A DNA stretch of 64,000 bases from Bacteroides nordii WAL 11050 = JCM 12987 (GCA_000613465.1 BAJA01000017.1:41044-105043), one strand, 5' to 3'; positions 47,086 to 57,331 are shown, numbered from the stretch's first letter. The notes: generated by a model not told the origin, from the sequence alone. Numbers and translations: made by a program.

Positions 47086-48228
47086 ATGAAAAAATTTATT
47101 ATTGTATCTGCTTTTGCACTGGGAGCATTTACAGCAAATGCTCAGACAGGCGAGACTGCTCTTCAGGGAACTAAATTTGGTGATAACTGGTCTATAGGAA
47201 TTAATGCTGGTGCTGTGACCCCTCTGACTCATAGTTCATTCTTTAAAGATGCTCGTCCAGCTTTCGGATTTGGAATAACTAAGCAACTTACCCCTGTTTT
47301 TGGTTTGGGTATTCAGGGTATGGGATATGTGAATACGACCCAAAGTAAGACAGCATTCGATGCTTCTGATGTCAGCTTGTTAGGTAAAGTCAATTTGATG
47401 AATTTGTTTGGAGGATACCAGGGAACTCCCCGTTTATTTGAGATTGAAGCTTTGGCTGGTATGGGCTGGCTACATTATTATATGAACGGTCCTGGAGATC
47501 AGAATTCCTGGTCAACTCGTTTCGGCATGAATTTAAACTTCAATTTAGGAGAGACTAAGGCATGGACATTAGGAGTAAGACCAGCTATTGTGTATGATAT
47601 GGAAGGCGATTTTAATGCGGCAAAGAGCCGTTTCAACGTAAATAACGCTGCTTTCGAACTGACAGCTGGAATTACTTATCACTTTATGACAAGTAACGGG
47701 ACACATCATTTTACGAATGTCAAACCTTATGACCCCGTTGAAATAGCTAACCTGAATTCTGCTGTTAATGATCTCCGTTCGCAGGTAAACAACAAGGATA
47801 ATCAATTAATTAATGCCAACCAGCAAGTCAACGAGTTACAAAGTGAGCTGAATGAATGTCGCAATAAGGTTGTTCCTGTTGAAACGGTTGTAAAGACCAA
47901 CCGGATTCCTGAATCTATCATTACTTTCCGACAGGGTAAATCAGTCGTTGATGCATCGCAGTTACCCAATGTAGAACGAGTAGCTTCTTATATGAATAAG
48001 CATGTGAATACAACTGTCGTTATCAAAGGATATGCATCTCCTGAGGGAAATCTGGCATTCAATGAGAAACTGGCAAAAGCACGTGCCGAAGCTATTAAGA
48101 CTATTCTGGTGAAAAAGTATAAGATTGATGCTGCACGAATTACGGCCGAAGGTCAGGGGATTGGTGATATGTTCTCAGAACCGGACTGGAATCGCGTAAG
48201 TATCTGTACGATTGATGAATCGAAATAA
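47086..48228 (+). CDS. OmpA-family outer-membrane protein
   Basis: This 380-residue protein has a signal peptide (1-19, VSAFALGAFTANA). An N-terminal eight-strand beta barrel (about 20-205) is followed by a short coiled-coil linker rich in Asn and Gln (NSAVNDLRSQVNNKDNQL). The C-terminal OmpA peptidoglycan-binding domain (about 270-375) contains FRQGKSVVDASQLPNVERV, VVIKGYASPEGN and LAKARAEAIKTIL. Such proteins tie the outer membrane to the cell wall and are very abundant in Bacteroides. The gene stands alone between the Rhs locus and HTCS 2, with a strong terminator about 190 bases downstream. The start is clear. Confidence 0.93.
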   Translation: MKKFIIVSAFALGAFTANAQTGETALQGTKFGDNWSIGINAGAVTPLTHSSFFKDARPAFGFGITKQLTPVFGLGIQGMGYVNTTQSKTAFDASDVSLLGKVNLMNLFGGYQGTPRLFEIEALAGMGWLHYYMNGPGDQNSWSTRFGMNLNFNLGETKAWTLGVRPAIVYDMEGDFNAAKSRFNVNNAAFELTAGITYHFMTSNGTHHFTNVKPYDPVEIANLNSAVNDLRSQVNNKDNQLINANQQVNELQSELNECRNKVVPVETVVKTNRIPESIITFRQGKSVVDASQLPNVERVASYMNKHVNTTVVIKGYASPEGNLAFNEKLAKARAEAIKTILVKKYKIDAARITAEGQGIGDMFSEPDWNRVSICTIDESK

Positions 48229-48416
48229 TCTCTGAAAAGGAAGATTACATAAAGCTGTATAAACTTTAGATATACTATTATTTTGCTCGGAATCTATCTA
48301 TTCTCCTGATAGGTGAATAACGAAAATAGATGCAACAAGAAAATTAATCATGCAAAAGAATGAAAAAATATGCATCTTGTTTCGTATATTTTGATTCCAT
48401 TTGAATATATATTCTA

Positions 48417-48463
48417 CTTATCCCGGTGTCATATCTCTCTTATGATATCGGGATAAGTTTTTT
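48417..48463 (+). terminator. Strong terminator downstream of the OmpA gene
   Basis: CTTATCCCGGTGTCATA and TATGATATCGGGATAAG form a 17-base stem with a few mismatches, closed by TCTCTCT and followed by TTTTTT. Confidence 0.85.
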
Positions 48464-48464
48464 C

Positions 48465-48540
48465 CTCTACGAGGAACGATCCGAAGCTCTACGAGGAACG
48501 ACTCGAAACTCTACGGAGATCACCTCGATGCTCTACGGGA
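48465..48540. repeat. 22-bp tandem repeats, about 3.5 copies
   Basis: Units begin at 48465, 48487, 48509 and 48531, each starting CTCTACG. The first two are nearly identical (CTCTACGAGGAACGA), the third has diverged (CTCTACGGAGATCACC), and the last is partial. The units abut each other, so this is not a CRISPR array. Confidence 0.8.
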
Positions 48541-48938
48541 AAAGTTTATTTGTCCTCAAAAGAGGCTATTTTTCGCTGGCTACATCTGACTTTTAACCAA
48601 ACGATATATAGCAAGATGTATTTAAATGTGTGCTGTATTTAAATAAAATGCAATGCAAATATCTAAAAAATGAACTTCGTGCTGTGAAATAGAAGATAAG
48701 GTAAACTATAATGAAGTTACTACTTCAAAAAGAAGAAGATTTTTATATTTCAGTCCGCATTTATCCCCAACGAGGCAATTCTACGAGCTTAGGAATGTCA
48801 TTTTGACAAAATGATATAAGAGGGGGAGAGCAATATCCTTCAAAGGGGAGTTTAAATAGCTTCCTGTTCGTACTAAGTTTTTTATAAAATCGGACTTATA
48901 TATTTTAGGAATAAAAGTTTTTTTTGAATGTAATATAG
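48541..48938. other. Intergenic region, nothing recognised
   Basis: This A/T-rich stretch between the tandem repeats and the HTCS 2 promoter has no gene-length frame, RNA gene or clear hairpin that I can support. Confidence 0.5.
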
Positions 48939-48946
48939 TATCTTTG
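48939..48946 (+). promoter_or_regulatory. -7 promoter box of HTCS 2 (TATCTTTG)
   Basis: TATCTTTG is an exact TAnnTTTG match. It overlaps the earliest possible start of the frame (48944), so translation must begin downstream, supporting the ATG at 49058. Confidence 0.55.
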
Positions 48947-49057
48947 TTGTTAATTCTAATTTACTATGTTATACTTAAGAGCAACTTGATGGTGGCAGAC
49001 TTCTTTTCTGTAAAATGTGCAATCGATAAGGGGGGCTTTTATAAAATCGGGCTATAT

Positions 49058-52000
49058 ATGAGAAAGTTCAATCATTTCTTTTTTTTTCTATTCCTGCTTT
49101 TTTTGTGTTATCGAGTTGATTCTGTAAAAGCTGGTAATTATTATTTTGAGCAAATCTTTTTGCAAGATGGACTATCTTCTACGGTTAATTGTGTTTATGC
49201 AGAAAAAGATGGTTTTGTATGGGTTGGAACAAACACCGGTTTAGGTAGATTTGACGGATACGAAATGAAAAAGTATGTTCATTCTCCGGAAGATTCTTAT
49301 TCATTGCCGCACAATAATATTATTCATATTACGGAAGATAGTCTGCATACCGTTTGGGTATTAACTGAAAAAGGAGTAGTGCGGTATAGACGCCAAAGTG
49401 ATGATTTTTATCTTCCTAAGGATCAGCATGGAAATGTCGTTATGGCGAATGCTGTTTGTTGGACAAATGAAGGTATTCTTTTTGGGGGAAGAAATAAGGT
49501 TTATCAATATAGTTATAAAGATGATGCGATAACACTACTTTATGACTTTAGCTCCAGAGGATTGTTTTCTATTTCGTATATTAACTTCTGGGATGCTAAT
49601 ACTTTATTGTGTTGTAGTCGTTGGCAAGGTATCTTATTATTGAATATGAAGACCGGGGAAATTACTGCTCCGCCTTTTGATTTTGGCAACGATATTAAAG
49701 AAGTCCTGACAGATTCTAAAGGTAGAATTTGGTTGGCACCTTACAATGGTGGTATCCGGTGTCTTGCACCGGATGGTATTTTGTTGGCATCTTATACTGT
49801 TCAAAACTCAAAGTTGAGTAATAATATAGTGCTTTGCATGGCCGAAAAGGATTCATTGATCTGGATTGGGACAGACGGAGGTGGAATTAATGTATTGAAC
49901 CCCGAAACCAAGGAGATTTTCGTACTGAAACATGTCTCCGGAGAAAGTAGTTCCTTACCTTGCAACTCTATCGTGAGCCTTTATAATGACAAGAATAACA
50001 ATATATGGGCCGGTAGTGTCCGTTGTGGGCTTATCAGTGTGAGAGAAGTTTCAATGAAAACTTATACAGAAGTCATTGCCGGTAATAATAAAGGTTTAAG
50101 CAGCAATATGGTGTTGAGCCTTTATCAGGATACTTCTTCCGATGAGATATGGATCGGTACAGATGGGGGTGGTATTAATAAGTTGAATCCTGTGACGGAA
50201 GAATTTACACATTATCCCAACACTGTAGGAGATAAAGTGGTTTCTATTACCGGTTTTTCTTCGTCAAAGCTGTTGTTGTCTCTTTTCTCAAAGGGGGTGT
50301 ATGTTTTCGATAAATTAACCGGGCAGTACCGACCTTTGGAAATAAAGGACAAAGAGATAAACAGATTGCTTTTCTATACCGGAAAATCGGTTAATATTTA
50401 TCAGCATGCGCCCAAGTCGCTCCTGTTGTTGGGCTATCACATCTTCCGCTACGATATTGAAACCGGAAATATAGAAATTGCATCTGAAAAGCAAGGGGTT
50501 GAAATTGTAGGAACTTTGACTCCCGTTTGCCATGATGACCGTACTACCTATCTGTTCGATATGCGTAGCATATATGCATATGATAGTAGTTCCAATCAGT
50601 TGGAGAGCCTGTACAGCGTAGAAAAAGATACTTTTATAAATTGCGTCTCCAGAGATGAGCACGGGTTATTCTGGCTTGCTACCAATAAGGGAATAGCCTA
50701 TTATAATATGAAAGAACAAACTGTACGGCAGATACCTACTTCTTTATTTACCGGTGTGAATTCTATACAGAGTGACCAACATGGCAAAATTTGGATTGGA
50801 ACAGATAATATGCTTTTCGCATGGTTAGCTAACGAAGAGAAATTTGTTCTTTTTGGAAAGTCAGACGGAGTCCTTCCCAATGAATATTTAGGGAAAACCA
50901 GATTGATTTCTAATCAAGGGAATGTTTATATGGGAGGAAACAGAGGACTGTTGTATATTGATAAGAATTTGCCTATTGAAAGTTCTGCCACTTCCCGGAT
51001 GTGCCTTACCAATGTTCTTATCAATGGAGTTTCCATAAACGGGCAGTTAAGCGACGAACCGGCAGGTATATCCGTTCCCTGGAATAGTAAAGCTATTACG
51101 ATACGTATCATGGCTTGTGAGAAAGATATTTTTCGCCAAAGAGTTTATCGTTATCAGATTGATGGTCTCAATGAGCAGTGCATTGATTCATATGAGCCGG
51201 AGATTCTTATCCGGTCATTGCCTCCCGGTACTTACCGGATTATGGCTTCTTGTAGTATGCAGGATGGAAGTTGGTCTCCGTTACAACAAGTCCTGGCATT
51301 AACTGTTTTGCCCCCCTGGTATAAGTCCTGGTGGTTTATCCTCTGTTGCGTGTGTGTGCTATTAGGGGTATTTGTCTGGATCTTTTTGCTTACTTTACAC
51401 CGCAAGGAGAATAAGTTGAAATGGGCCATGAAGGAGCATGAAAAAGAACTATACGAGGAAAAAGTTCGTTTCCTTATTAATATTAGCCACGAGTTACGTA
51501 CTCCGCTGACATTGATATACGCACCGTTGAACCGCATTTTGCACTCATTGTCTCCTGCCGATGCCCATTTTGTAGCTTTAAAAAGTATCTTTAAGCAGTC
51601 AAAGCGTATGAAGAGCTTATTGGACATGGTGCTTGACCTGCGTAAGATGGAGGTAGAGGAAACTAAATTGCAAATGGGTTCTTATCGGTTAAATGATTGG
51701 GTAAGGGAAATTGCAGCCGACTTTATCAGCGAAGGTGAAGCAGAAAAAGTGGATATTCGTTGTCAGTTTGATGAACGGGTGGCAGAGGTTTGTTTTGATA
51801 AAGATAAATGTGAGATTGTTCTAACCAATTTATTAATAAATGCTTTAAAGCACAGTCCGGAGAATTCAGAAATCATAATTCGGACAGAATTTTTATCTGC
51901 CCAGTTTGTACGTATCTCCGTTGTAGACCGGGGATGTGGTTTGAAGCAAGTGGATCCGCAAAAGCTTTTTACCCGGTTTTATCAAGGAAGAGGCGAGCAT

Positions 52001-53002
52001 ACGGGCACGGGTATTGGTTTGTCTTACTCTCGTATTTTGGTAGAATTGCATGGAGGTCAGATTGGGGCTGAGGACAATGAAGAGTCCGGAGCTACTTTCT
52101 TTTTTGATCTTCCGCTTCAGCCTGTATCGGAAGAGGTGATTAGCCGGCCTAAAGCTTATTTAAATGATTTGGCATCTGATGCGTCTGGTGGGGTGGATGA
52201 GAAAAAGGTGGATGAAGATCGGTTTAAGACTGATCAGTATGTATTACTACTGGTGGATGACAATCAGGATCTGATTGATTTTTTGAAAGAGGCATTAAGT
52301 GGGAAATTCCGTCGGATACTGACTGCTGCCAATGGGGTAGGTGCATTGGAAATGATAAAAAAATATCAGCCGGATATTATTGTCAGTGACATCATGATGC
52401 CACAGATGGATGGATACGATCTTTGCCGGCGGATTAAGGAAGATATTGATATCAGCCATATTCCGGTGATCTTGCTGACGGCTCGTGGTGATGATGCGAG
52501 CCGGTTGCATGGGTATAAAATGGGTGCGGATGGATACTTGGGTAAACCTTTCGAAGAAGGCATGTTATTGGAATTGATCCGTAACCGTTTGCGGAATAGA
52601 GAACTGACAAAAGCACGTTATCTGAATGTCGGGCTGTTGCCCGCTCCCGAAGAAGTGACCATCAGCCAGGCAGATGAGAGATTTCTTTTTAGTGTAAATG
52701 AAGTAATTATTGAGCATATGAGTAATCAGGAATTAGATTTGAATTTGCTTAGTAAAAAATTGGGTTTGAGCCGTGCCACGCTTTACAATAAATTAAAGAA
52801 ACTGACTGACATGGGAGGAAATGATTATATCAATAAAGTCCGGTTGGAAAGAATTATATATCTTATGATAAATACGGAGCTCAATTTCACAGAAATAGCC
52901 GAAAAAACAGGATTCTCTTCCTCCCGGTATTTCAGTACGATGTTTAAGAGATATACAGGGGAGACTCCTACCCAGTATAGAGAAAAACATCGTGTTCGTT
53001 GA
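49058..53002 (+). CDS. Hybrid two-component system regulator (HTCS 2)
   Basis: This is a 1,314-residue HTCS. The frame is open from 48944, but ATG at 49058 gives a proper signal peptide (FNHFFFFLFLLFLCYRVDSV). It also gives almost the same length as the paralogue at 29206 (1,313), and the promoter box overlaps the earlier start. Domain order: propeller sensor (GFVWVGTNTGLGRFDGYEM and similar), Y_Y_Y, a membrane helix near 755-780, kinase with His811 (NISHELRTPLTL), ATPase domain (GTGIGLSYSRIL), receiver with Asp1111 (VSDIMMPQMDGYDL) and AraC-type DNA-binding domain. It lies directly upstream of the GH18/SusC/SusD genes in the same direction and is their likely activator. Sensor similarity to HTCS 1 suggests a related ligand. 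Confidence 0.95.
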   Translation: MRKFNHFFFFLFLLFLCYRVDSVKAGNYYFEQIFLQDGLSSTVNCVYAEKDGFVWVGTNTGLGRFDGYEMKKYVHSPEDSYSLPHNNIIHITEDSLHTVWVLTEKGVVRYRRQSDDFYLPKDQHGNVVMANAVCWTNEGILFGGRNKVYQYSYKDDAITLLYDFSSRGLFSISYINFWDANTLLCCSRWQGILLLNMKTGEITAPPFDFGNDIKEVLTDSKGRIWLAPYNGGIRCLAPDGILLASYTVQNSKLSNNIVLCMAEKDSLIWIGTDGGGINVLNPETKEIFVLKHVSGESSSLPCNSIVSLYNDKNNNIWAGSVRCGLISVREVSMKTYTEVIAGNNKGLSSNMVLSLYQDTSSDEIWIGTDGGGINKLNPVTEEFTHYPNTVGDKVVSITGFSSSKLLLSLFSKGVYVFDKLTGQYRPLEIKDKEINRLLFYTGKSVNIYQHAPKSLLLLGYHIFRYDIETGNIEIASEKQGVEIVGTLTPVCHDDRTTYLFDMRSIYAYDSSSNQLESLYSVEKDTFINCVSRDEHGLFWLATNKGIAYYNMKEQTVRQIPTSLFTGVNSIQSDQHGKIWIGTDNMLFAWLANEEKFVLFGKSDGVLPNEYLGKTRLISNQGNVYMGGNRGLLYIDKNLPIESSATSRMCLTNVLINGVSINGQLSDEPAGISVPWNSKAITIRIMACEKDIFRQRVYRYQIDGLNEQCIDSYEPEILIRSLPPGTYRIMASCSMQDGSWSPLQQVLALTVLPPWYKSWWFILCCVCVLLGVFVWIFLLTLHRKENKLKWAMKEHEKELYEEKVRFLINISHELRTPLTLIYAPLNRILHSLSPADAHFVALKSIFKQSKRMKSLLDMVLDLRKMEVEETKLQMGSYRLNDWVREIAADFISEGEAEKVDIRCQFDERVAEVCFDKDKCEIVLTNLLINALKHSPENSEIIIRTEFLSAQFVRISVVDRGCGLKQVDPQKLFTRFYQGRGEHTGTGIGLSYSRILVELHGGQIGAEDNEESGATFFFDLPLQPVSEEVISRPKAYLNDLASDASGGVDEKKVDEDRFKTDQYVLLLVDDNQDLIDFLKEALSGKFRRILTAANGVGALEMIKKYQPDIIVSDIMMPQMDGYDLCRRIKEDIDISHIPVILLTARGDDASRLHGYKMGADGYLGKPFEEGMLLELIRNRLRNRELTKARYLNVGLLPAPEEVTISQADERFLFSVNEVIIEHMSNQELDLNLLSKKLGLSRATLYNKLKKLTDMGGNDYINKVRLERIIYLMINTELNFTEIAEKTGFSSSRYFSTMFKRYTGETPTQYREKHRVR

Positions 53003-53037
53003 ATGTTTGTATAGCGCGATACATTGTTTTTATGATA

Positions 53038-53123
53038 TGAGGTTGTGCCAAAAGTTAGATAAAGCTATCTGTAATTTTACTAAATGCAGATGAATATTAA
53101 TTGGGCTTTTGGACACATCCTCA
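53038..53123 (+). terminator. Long-arm inverted repeat after HTCS 2
   Basis: TGAGGTTGTGCCAAAAG and CTTTTGGACACATCCTCA pair with two imperfections around a 51-base loop. It probably ends the HTCS 2 transcript. Confidence 0.55.
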
Positions 53124-53439
53124 TCTTTATATTGAGAGTTCGTTTTTGTTTTTAGTCTGTTATAGATGAGTGAATGCGGTATGTTATACCAGTATACAAT
53201 TACCCTGCTTTCAATAATTCAAATATACTTTCGTTGATAGAATTAATACTTTATTTATCAGCGAAGGATGTTTTATAATCTGCTTTTTCCTGAGTATTGA
53301 GTACTATCCCATTAATACAATGTTTGTTTTTATCAAATAATCTTTCTCTTTTTATATAAGTTCCTTTTCAAAGTACGCAATTTAGCTATTTTGTAGAAAT
53401 AATAATTTACTATTGAACATCCGTTAGCTTACAATGTGA
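53124..53439. other. Intergenic region before the GH18 locus
   Basis: A/T-rich sequence with no gene-length frame or RNA gene that I can support. HTCS-binding sites would be expected here, but I cannot identify one. Confidence 0.45.
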
Positions 53440-53447
53440 TACGTTTG
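53440..53447 (+). promoter_or_regulatory. -7 promoter box of the GH18 locus (TACGTTTG)
   Basis: TACGTTTGC matches TAnnTTTG and lies 108 bases before the ATG at 53555, leaving room for a leader in the first gene of the locus. Confidence 0.55.
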
Positions 53448-53554
53448 CAGGCAGAAACACAGTCTGTTATCGCCGGAAGTGTTCATTCAATATGACAAAG
53501 ACTAAAAGGCAGTAACACTTGATTTTATTAATTAACAACTTTAATTTTATTATT

Positions 53555-54632
53555 ATGAGAAAAAAATTACTTTTCTCGGCAGCTATGTTAATAGTGGCTG
53601 CTGGTGCTATGGCACAGTCTGACATTACTCCTTCGCGTTATAAGTTTGCCAACCTGCCCGAAGGACCGTTTACGATAGATAATTGTAGTACAGGTTGGGG
53701 ACCTGGAAATGTTACCGACGCAAGAGCCTCCGAAAATGGATATGTAAATGCTACAGGTGGTGCCTTTTGGACAGGCAAAGATACAGATGCCTTTAAAAAT
53801 TTTCAATCGGGATGGCAGATTCTGGATTTGACAGAGGAGGGGATTGGAAAAGTTTTATGTTTCAAAGGTTCTGGGTGTAGCGATGATATTCTTGCTAAAG
53901 GTACTAAAGCTACAGGAACTAACGTGCCCTGGCCTCAGTTAGCTTTTTATTCAGACCCTAAAAATACCCCAACTGCATCCGGAGAAGAAGGAGCTGTAGC
54001 ACCATTTATCCGTCTTTCCATTACCTATAAAGCAATGGAAAATGAGTTGAGTGATACTGGAAGTCCTATTACTGCGTTAGAAGTTAAAGCTGTAGAACCT
54101 AATGAGGTGAAAAATTCTTATGGTGGTCCATTTAACACTTCCGATATGATGGTAAAAGATATGGCCACTGAAGAGATGTTTGAATTGAATGAAGGTTGGC
54201 AAAAAGTAGAATATGACTTCCAGATAGGTACTCCCACAGGTAATCCGTTTGCTATTTCCATTAAGATGGATGGTGCAAAAATTGGATAAGGGGGCTATCC
54301 TGATTAAAGAAATTAAGTTCTTGACTCCGTCAGATGGTACATATGCTAAAGGACAGCCCGCAAATGTACAGACGAAACTGACTTTTAAAGAAGGTGGTTC
54401 AGGAATTAATGACGAGATAGTTGAAGGTAATACGATTCAGTGCAGGGTTTTGGATAACGTTTTATCTGTTTCTAATCTGAAAACAGGTGATAAGATTGAA
54501 TTGTATTCTGCTGCAGGTGCATTGGTCGCTTCTCAGGTCGCTACTTCTAATAAGGAAACTCTTCCTTTAAATGGTAAAGGATTTTATATTGTAAGAGTGG
54601 GCACTACATCAGTAAAAGTAACGAATAACTAA
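53555..54632 (+). pseudogene. Secreted protein of unknown function in GH18 locus, one-base frameshift
   Basis: The frame opens at 53519, but ATG at 53555 gives a clear signal peptide (LLFSAAMLIVAAGAMAQ). The mature part is unrecognised, rich in Gly and Asp (beta-sandwich-like), possibly glycan-binding. The C-terminus has a small beta-domain (LYSAAGALVASQVA, then GKGFYIVRVG) like a sorting tail. The first frame stops at 54289 after MDGAKIG. Removing one A from the A5 run at 54277-54281 restores KMDGAKLDKGAILIKEIKF into the second frame, making about 358 residues. It is the first gene after the locus promoter. Confidence 0.75.
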
Positions 54633-54649
54633 TCGATAAGTGTTTTTTT

Positions 54650-54684
54650 GAAGGATATACTTTTATAAAAGAGGTATATCCTTC
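54650..54684 (+). terminator. Hairpin between first gene of the locus and GH18
   Basis: GAAGGATATAC and GTATATCCTTC form a perfect 11-base stem with a 13-base loop, followed by TTTTG. It may terminate part of the transcripts, giving the first gene higher expression than the GH18 gene. Confidence 0.6.
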
Positions 54685-54710
54685 TTTTGTAATATCATAA
54701 ATTTAATAGT

Positions 54711-57299
54711 ATGAACAGACTTTTTGTGTTTCTTATGGTTTCTGTTTTTTATCTGGCTTCTGTTGCACAGGTGAAAAACTATGCAGTAGCTTTTGATGGC
54801 AACAGTGATATAAATTTTAATAAAATAGACGAATTAAACGGTCTTTCTAAATATACCGTACAATTCTGGATATGTCCTTCGGAGTGGATGCCCAATGCAT
54901 CCGTATTCAAACGAGGGGCAGCAGCAACTCTTTTCGAAGCTTGCCTGGGTGCAAACGAAGGGACAATCACTTATCGTATAGGTGATAAAAGTATTGATAT
55001 CCAATCGGATAAAATATCGGTAAACAGTTGGGTGCAGTTGAGTCTTCTTGTAGATGAAAGCAAACTGGCAGTCTATGTGAATGGAGAGGAAGTAGAAATT
55101 CCCCTCATAAATGTTCCGTTACCGATTCCGGATAGCGATTCGGAATTTAGAATGGGGCAGGGTTTCAAAGGCCAAATAGACGAATTCCGCATTTGGAGTA
55201 CATCACTTGATGTTACGGAATATCTAACAAAAGACACCACAGTGAAAGGATATCTTTTATGGGATAATACAATTAACAAGTTCCATCCCGATTATTCTTC
55301 TTTGCTGGTTTATTATAAGTTTGATCAGGATCTTTGTGAAAATATTGTCGATTATAAGTTCCGTCATCATGGGATAATGAGTGGGAATACCCATCGGGTA
55401 GAGGTCAAAAATAATCCTCTGTTTAAGTATCGCATCATGTCTGCTTATACCGAGTTTTCGCGTTTCACGGATACCGGTACTGATCGTGACAAGTATTTGC
55501 TATGCAATGATTTGGTTGCTTTGGCAGCATCTTTAAACGATGATGGATCGGCATCTGTTAGCTTACCGTTTGATGAAGGCAAATTGGTAGGCGGAGCTTC
55601 TTACATAGAATCATACGAAGGACGTGATGGAGGAATGTTGGCATTGGATGGTACAGGGAAAATGAATGTGGGTACTACCGCCATGAACTCATCTGGTACT
55701 TATTCATTTTTTACCTGGCTTTATATTGACCGTTGGGTGGAGAATGCTTTCCTCTTCAAAAAAGAAAAAGATGAATATACGGGAATCTCTCTTCGGCTGG
55801 GTAAAGAAGAAAATACAGAGGTGGTCCTTAGAGTAAATGGAAATGAATATCGATATAAAGCTGCCAAGGAACTTGTGGTGGGTAAATGGATTCATCTTGG
55901 ATTCTCAACTTATGATGCTACATCATTGGAAAGAACTTTTGTTTTTGCCTGTAACAAGAAAAAGTTGGGTAGTTATCCGTATTCTTATCCTGAAACAATA
56001 AAATCCTGGACCCTTCCGCTTACCGATCTGGCAGATGTGGAGGCAACCGTTGGAGAAAATTTCGTAGGCAAGCTTGACGAGACTATGATTTGGAATTCGA
56101 GCAATAGCCGTGACGGAATTTATTCATTTGCTGATAACGGTGCAAATATGCCGGGATTCGGAAAAAACGTAGGTACCAATTATGCATTTTATGCAGGCTG
56201 TTATTGGAAATATGATAAACCGGATAACCCCGGATACGATTATTTTTCTTATAAAGAGTATCTGAATATTATGCGTTCGGCTTATACGAATTATCGTGGA
56301 TTTAAGATACGCCTGAGTGTTTCCGGAGGATCCGATTGGAAGAATACCATTGCCAATGCCAAGAAGAGGGAACGTTTTGCTACGGAAATGGCTGATATTA
56401 TTAATAATGACGATCAGCTGGACGGGGTTGACTTTGATTTGGAATGGCCGGGATATAATGGGCAAGATGCAATATGGACTAATTATGGAAAATTGATGAC
56501 TTTACTTCGCAGTAAGCTAAAAGAAGATAAAATCCTGACTATTTCTCCGCATACTGTGTCTTATTGGTTTCCGAAAGAAGATATGAAATCTGTTGACTAT
56601 TTCTTGTTCCAGAATTATGGGCCTGCCAAAGCCCATTTCACATATGAAAGCTTTCCAGCTGCTTATAATAAGTTCTTAGCATGGGGCTATCCGAACGAAA
56701 AAATAGTGATGTCATTTGCTGCAAGTACAAGTAGGAAGTCGGTAGATGGCGTAGAAGTGGCCGGGGCGGCAGGTGCACCGGTTCGTATCCATCAGGTGGG
56801 AGCCATTGGACCGGATGATGACTTTTCTAACGGCTATTCGTTTACGGGATTCAATCAGACCCGATGGCGTTCAGAACAAGTTAAAAAACAAGGTTTAGGT
56901 GGTATTATGTGTTGGTCTTTGAATATAGATTTTCCGGATACCAACCACCCATTGAGCTTATTCAAAGCTTCGGCTTATGCTATATCCTCCAATGTAGATA
57001 CTCTTGTGACCAGGGTAGATCTGGCTCCTGTAGGTATTGAACAGATGAAAGTGAAAAAATCCGATTTTATGATCTATCCGAATCCTTCGGAAGGGGAAGT
57101 AAACCTGCTGATCCCGCAGGGAGAGAAGGGGCAGGAAATATACATCTATTCAAACGTGGGAAAAGTGGTACGTATGGAGAAAGTAGTCGCTGAAAACACA
57201 TACAATTACAAATATGGAAAAATAGAACCGGGTGTCTATATCTTGAAATTAACAACCATATCCGGAAAACAGTATACTAAAACCATGATAGCGAGATAG
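54711..57299 (+). CDS. Multidomain GH18 glycosidase with LamG-like domains
   Basis: This 862-residue secreted protein has a signal peptide (1-20). Two LamG/concanavalin-like domains occupy about 25-215 (YAVAFDGNSDINFNKID) and 290-480 (GGMLALDGTGKMNVG). The GH18 catalytic domain (about 490-770) has the complete DxxDxDxE motif, Asp571 to Glu578 (DGVDFDLEWPG). The last 80 residues are a type-A sorting-like tail (IYPNPSEGEVNLLI, then PGVYILKLT). GH18 enzymes act on chitin or, as endo-beta-N-acetylglucosaminidases, on N-glycans; the locus context favours host N-glycans (inference). No disruption is seen. Confidence 0.92.
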   Translation: MNRLFVFLMVSVFYLASVAQVKNYAVAFDGNSDINFNKIDELNGLSKYTVQFWICPSEWMPNASVFKRGAAATLFEACLGANEGTITYRIGDKSIDIQSDKISVNSWVQLSLLVDESKLAVYVNGEEVEIPLINVPLPIPDSDSEFRMGQGFKGQIDEFRIWSTSLDVTEYLTKDTTVKGYLLWDNTINKFHPDYSSLLVYYKFDQDLCENIVDYKFRHHGIMSGNTHRVEVKNNPLFKYRIMSAYTEFSRFTDTGTDRDKYLLCNDLVALAASLNDDGSASVSLPFDEGKLVGGASYIESYEGRDGGMLALDGTGKMNVGTTAMNSSGTYSFFTWLYIDRWVENAFLFKKEKDEYTGISLRLGKEENTEVVLRVNGNEYRYKAAKELVVGKWIHLGFSTYDATSLERTFVFACNKKKLGSYPYSYPETIKSWTLPLTDLADVEATVGENFVGKLDETMIWNSSNSRDGIYSFADNGANMPGFGKNVGTNYAFYAGCYWKYDKPDNPGYDYFSYKEYLNIMRSAYTNYRGFKIRLSVSGGSDWKNTIANAKKRERFATEMADIINNDDQLDGVDFDLEWPGYNGQDAIWTNYGKLMTLLRSKLKEDKILTISPHTVSYWFPKEDMKSVDYFLFQNYGPAKAHFTYESFPAAYNKFLAWGYPNEKIVMSFAASTSRKSVDGVEVAGAAGAPVRIHQVGAIGPDDDFSNGYSFTGFNQTRWRSEQVKKQGLGGIMCWSLNIDFPDTNHPLSLFKASAYAISSNVDTLVTRVDLAPVGIEQMKVKKSDFMIYPNPSEGEVNLLIPQGEKGQEIYIYSNVGKVVRMEKVVAENTYNYKYGKIEPGVYILKLTTISGKQYTKTMIAR

Positions 57300-57331
57300 T
57301 GGGTTATGTTTAATTTAATCTAATATGAAAA

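Noticed and set aside
48465..48540. Possible CRISPR array
   Set aside because: The 22-base units are contiguous with no unique spacers, are few in number, and no cas genes are nearby.
48944..49057. N-terminal extension of HTCS 2
   Set aside because: It overlaps the promoter box and lacks a counterpart in the paralogue.
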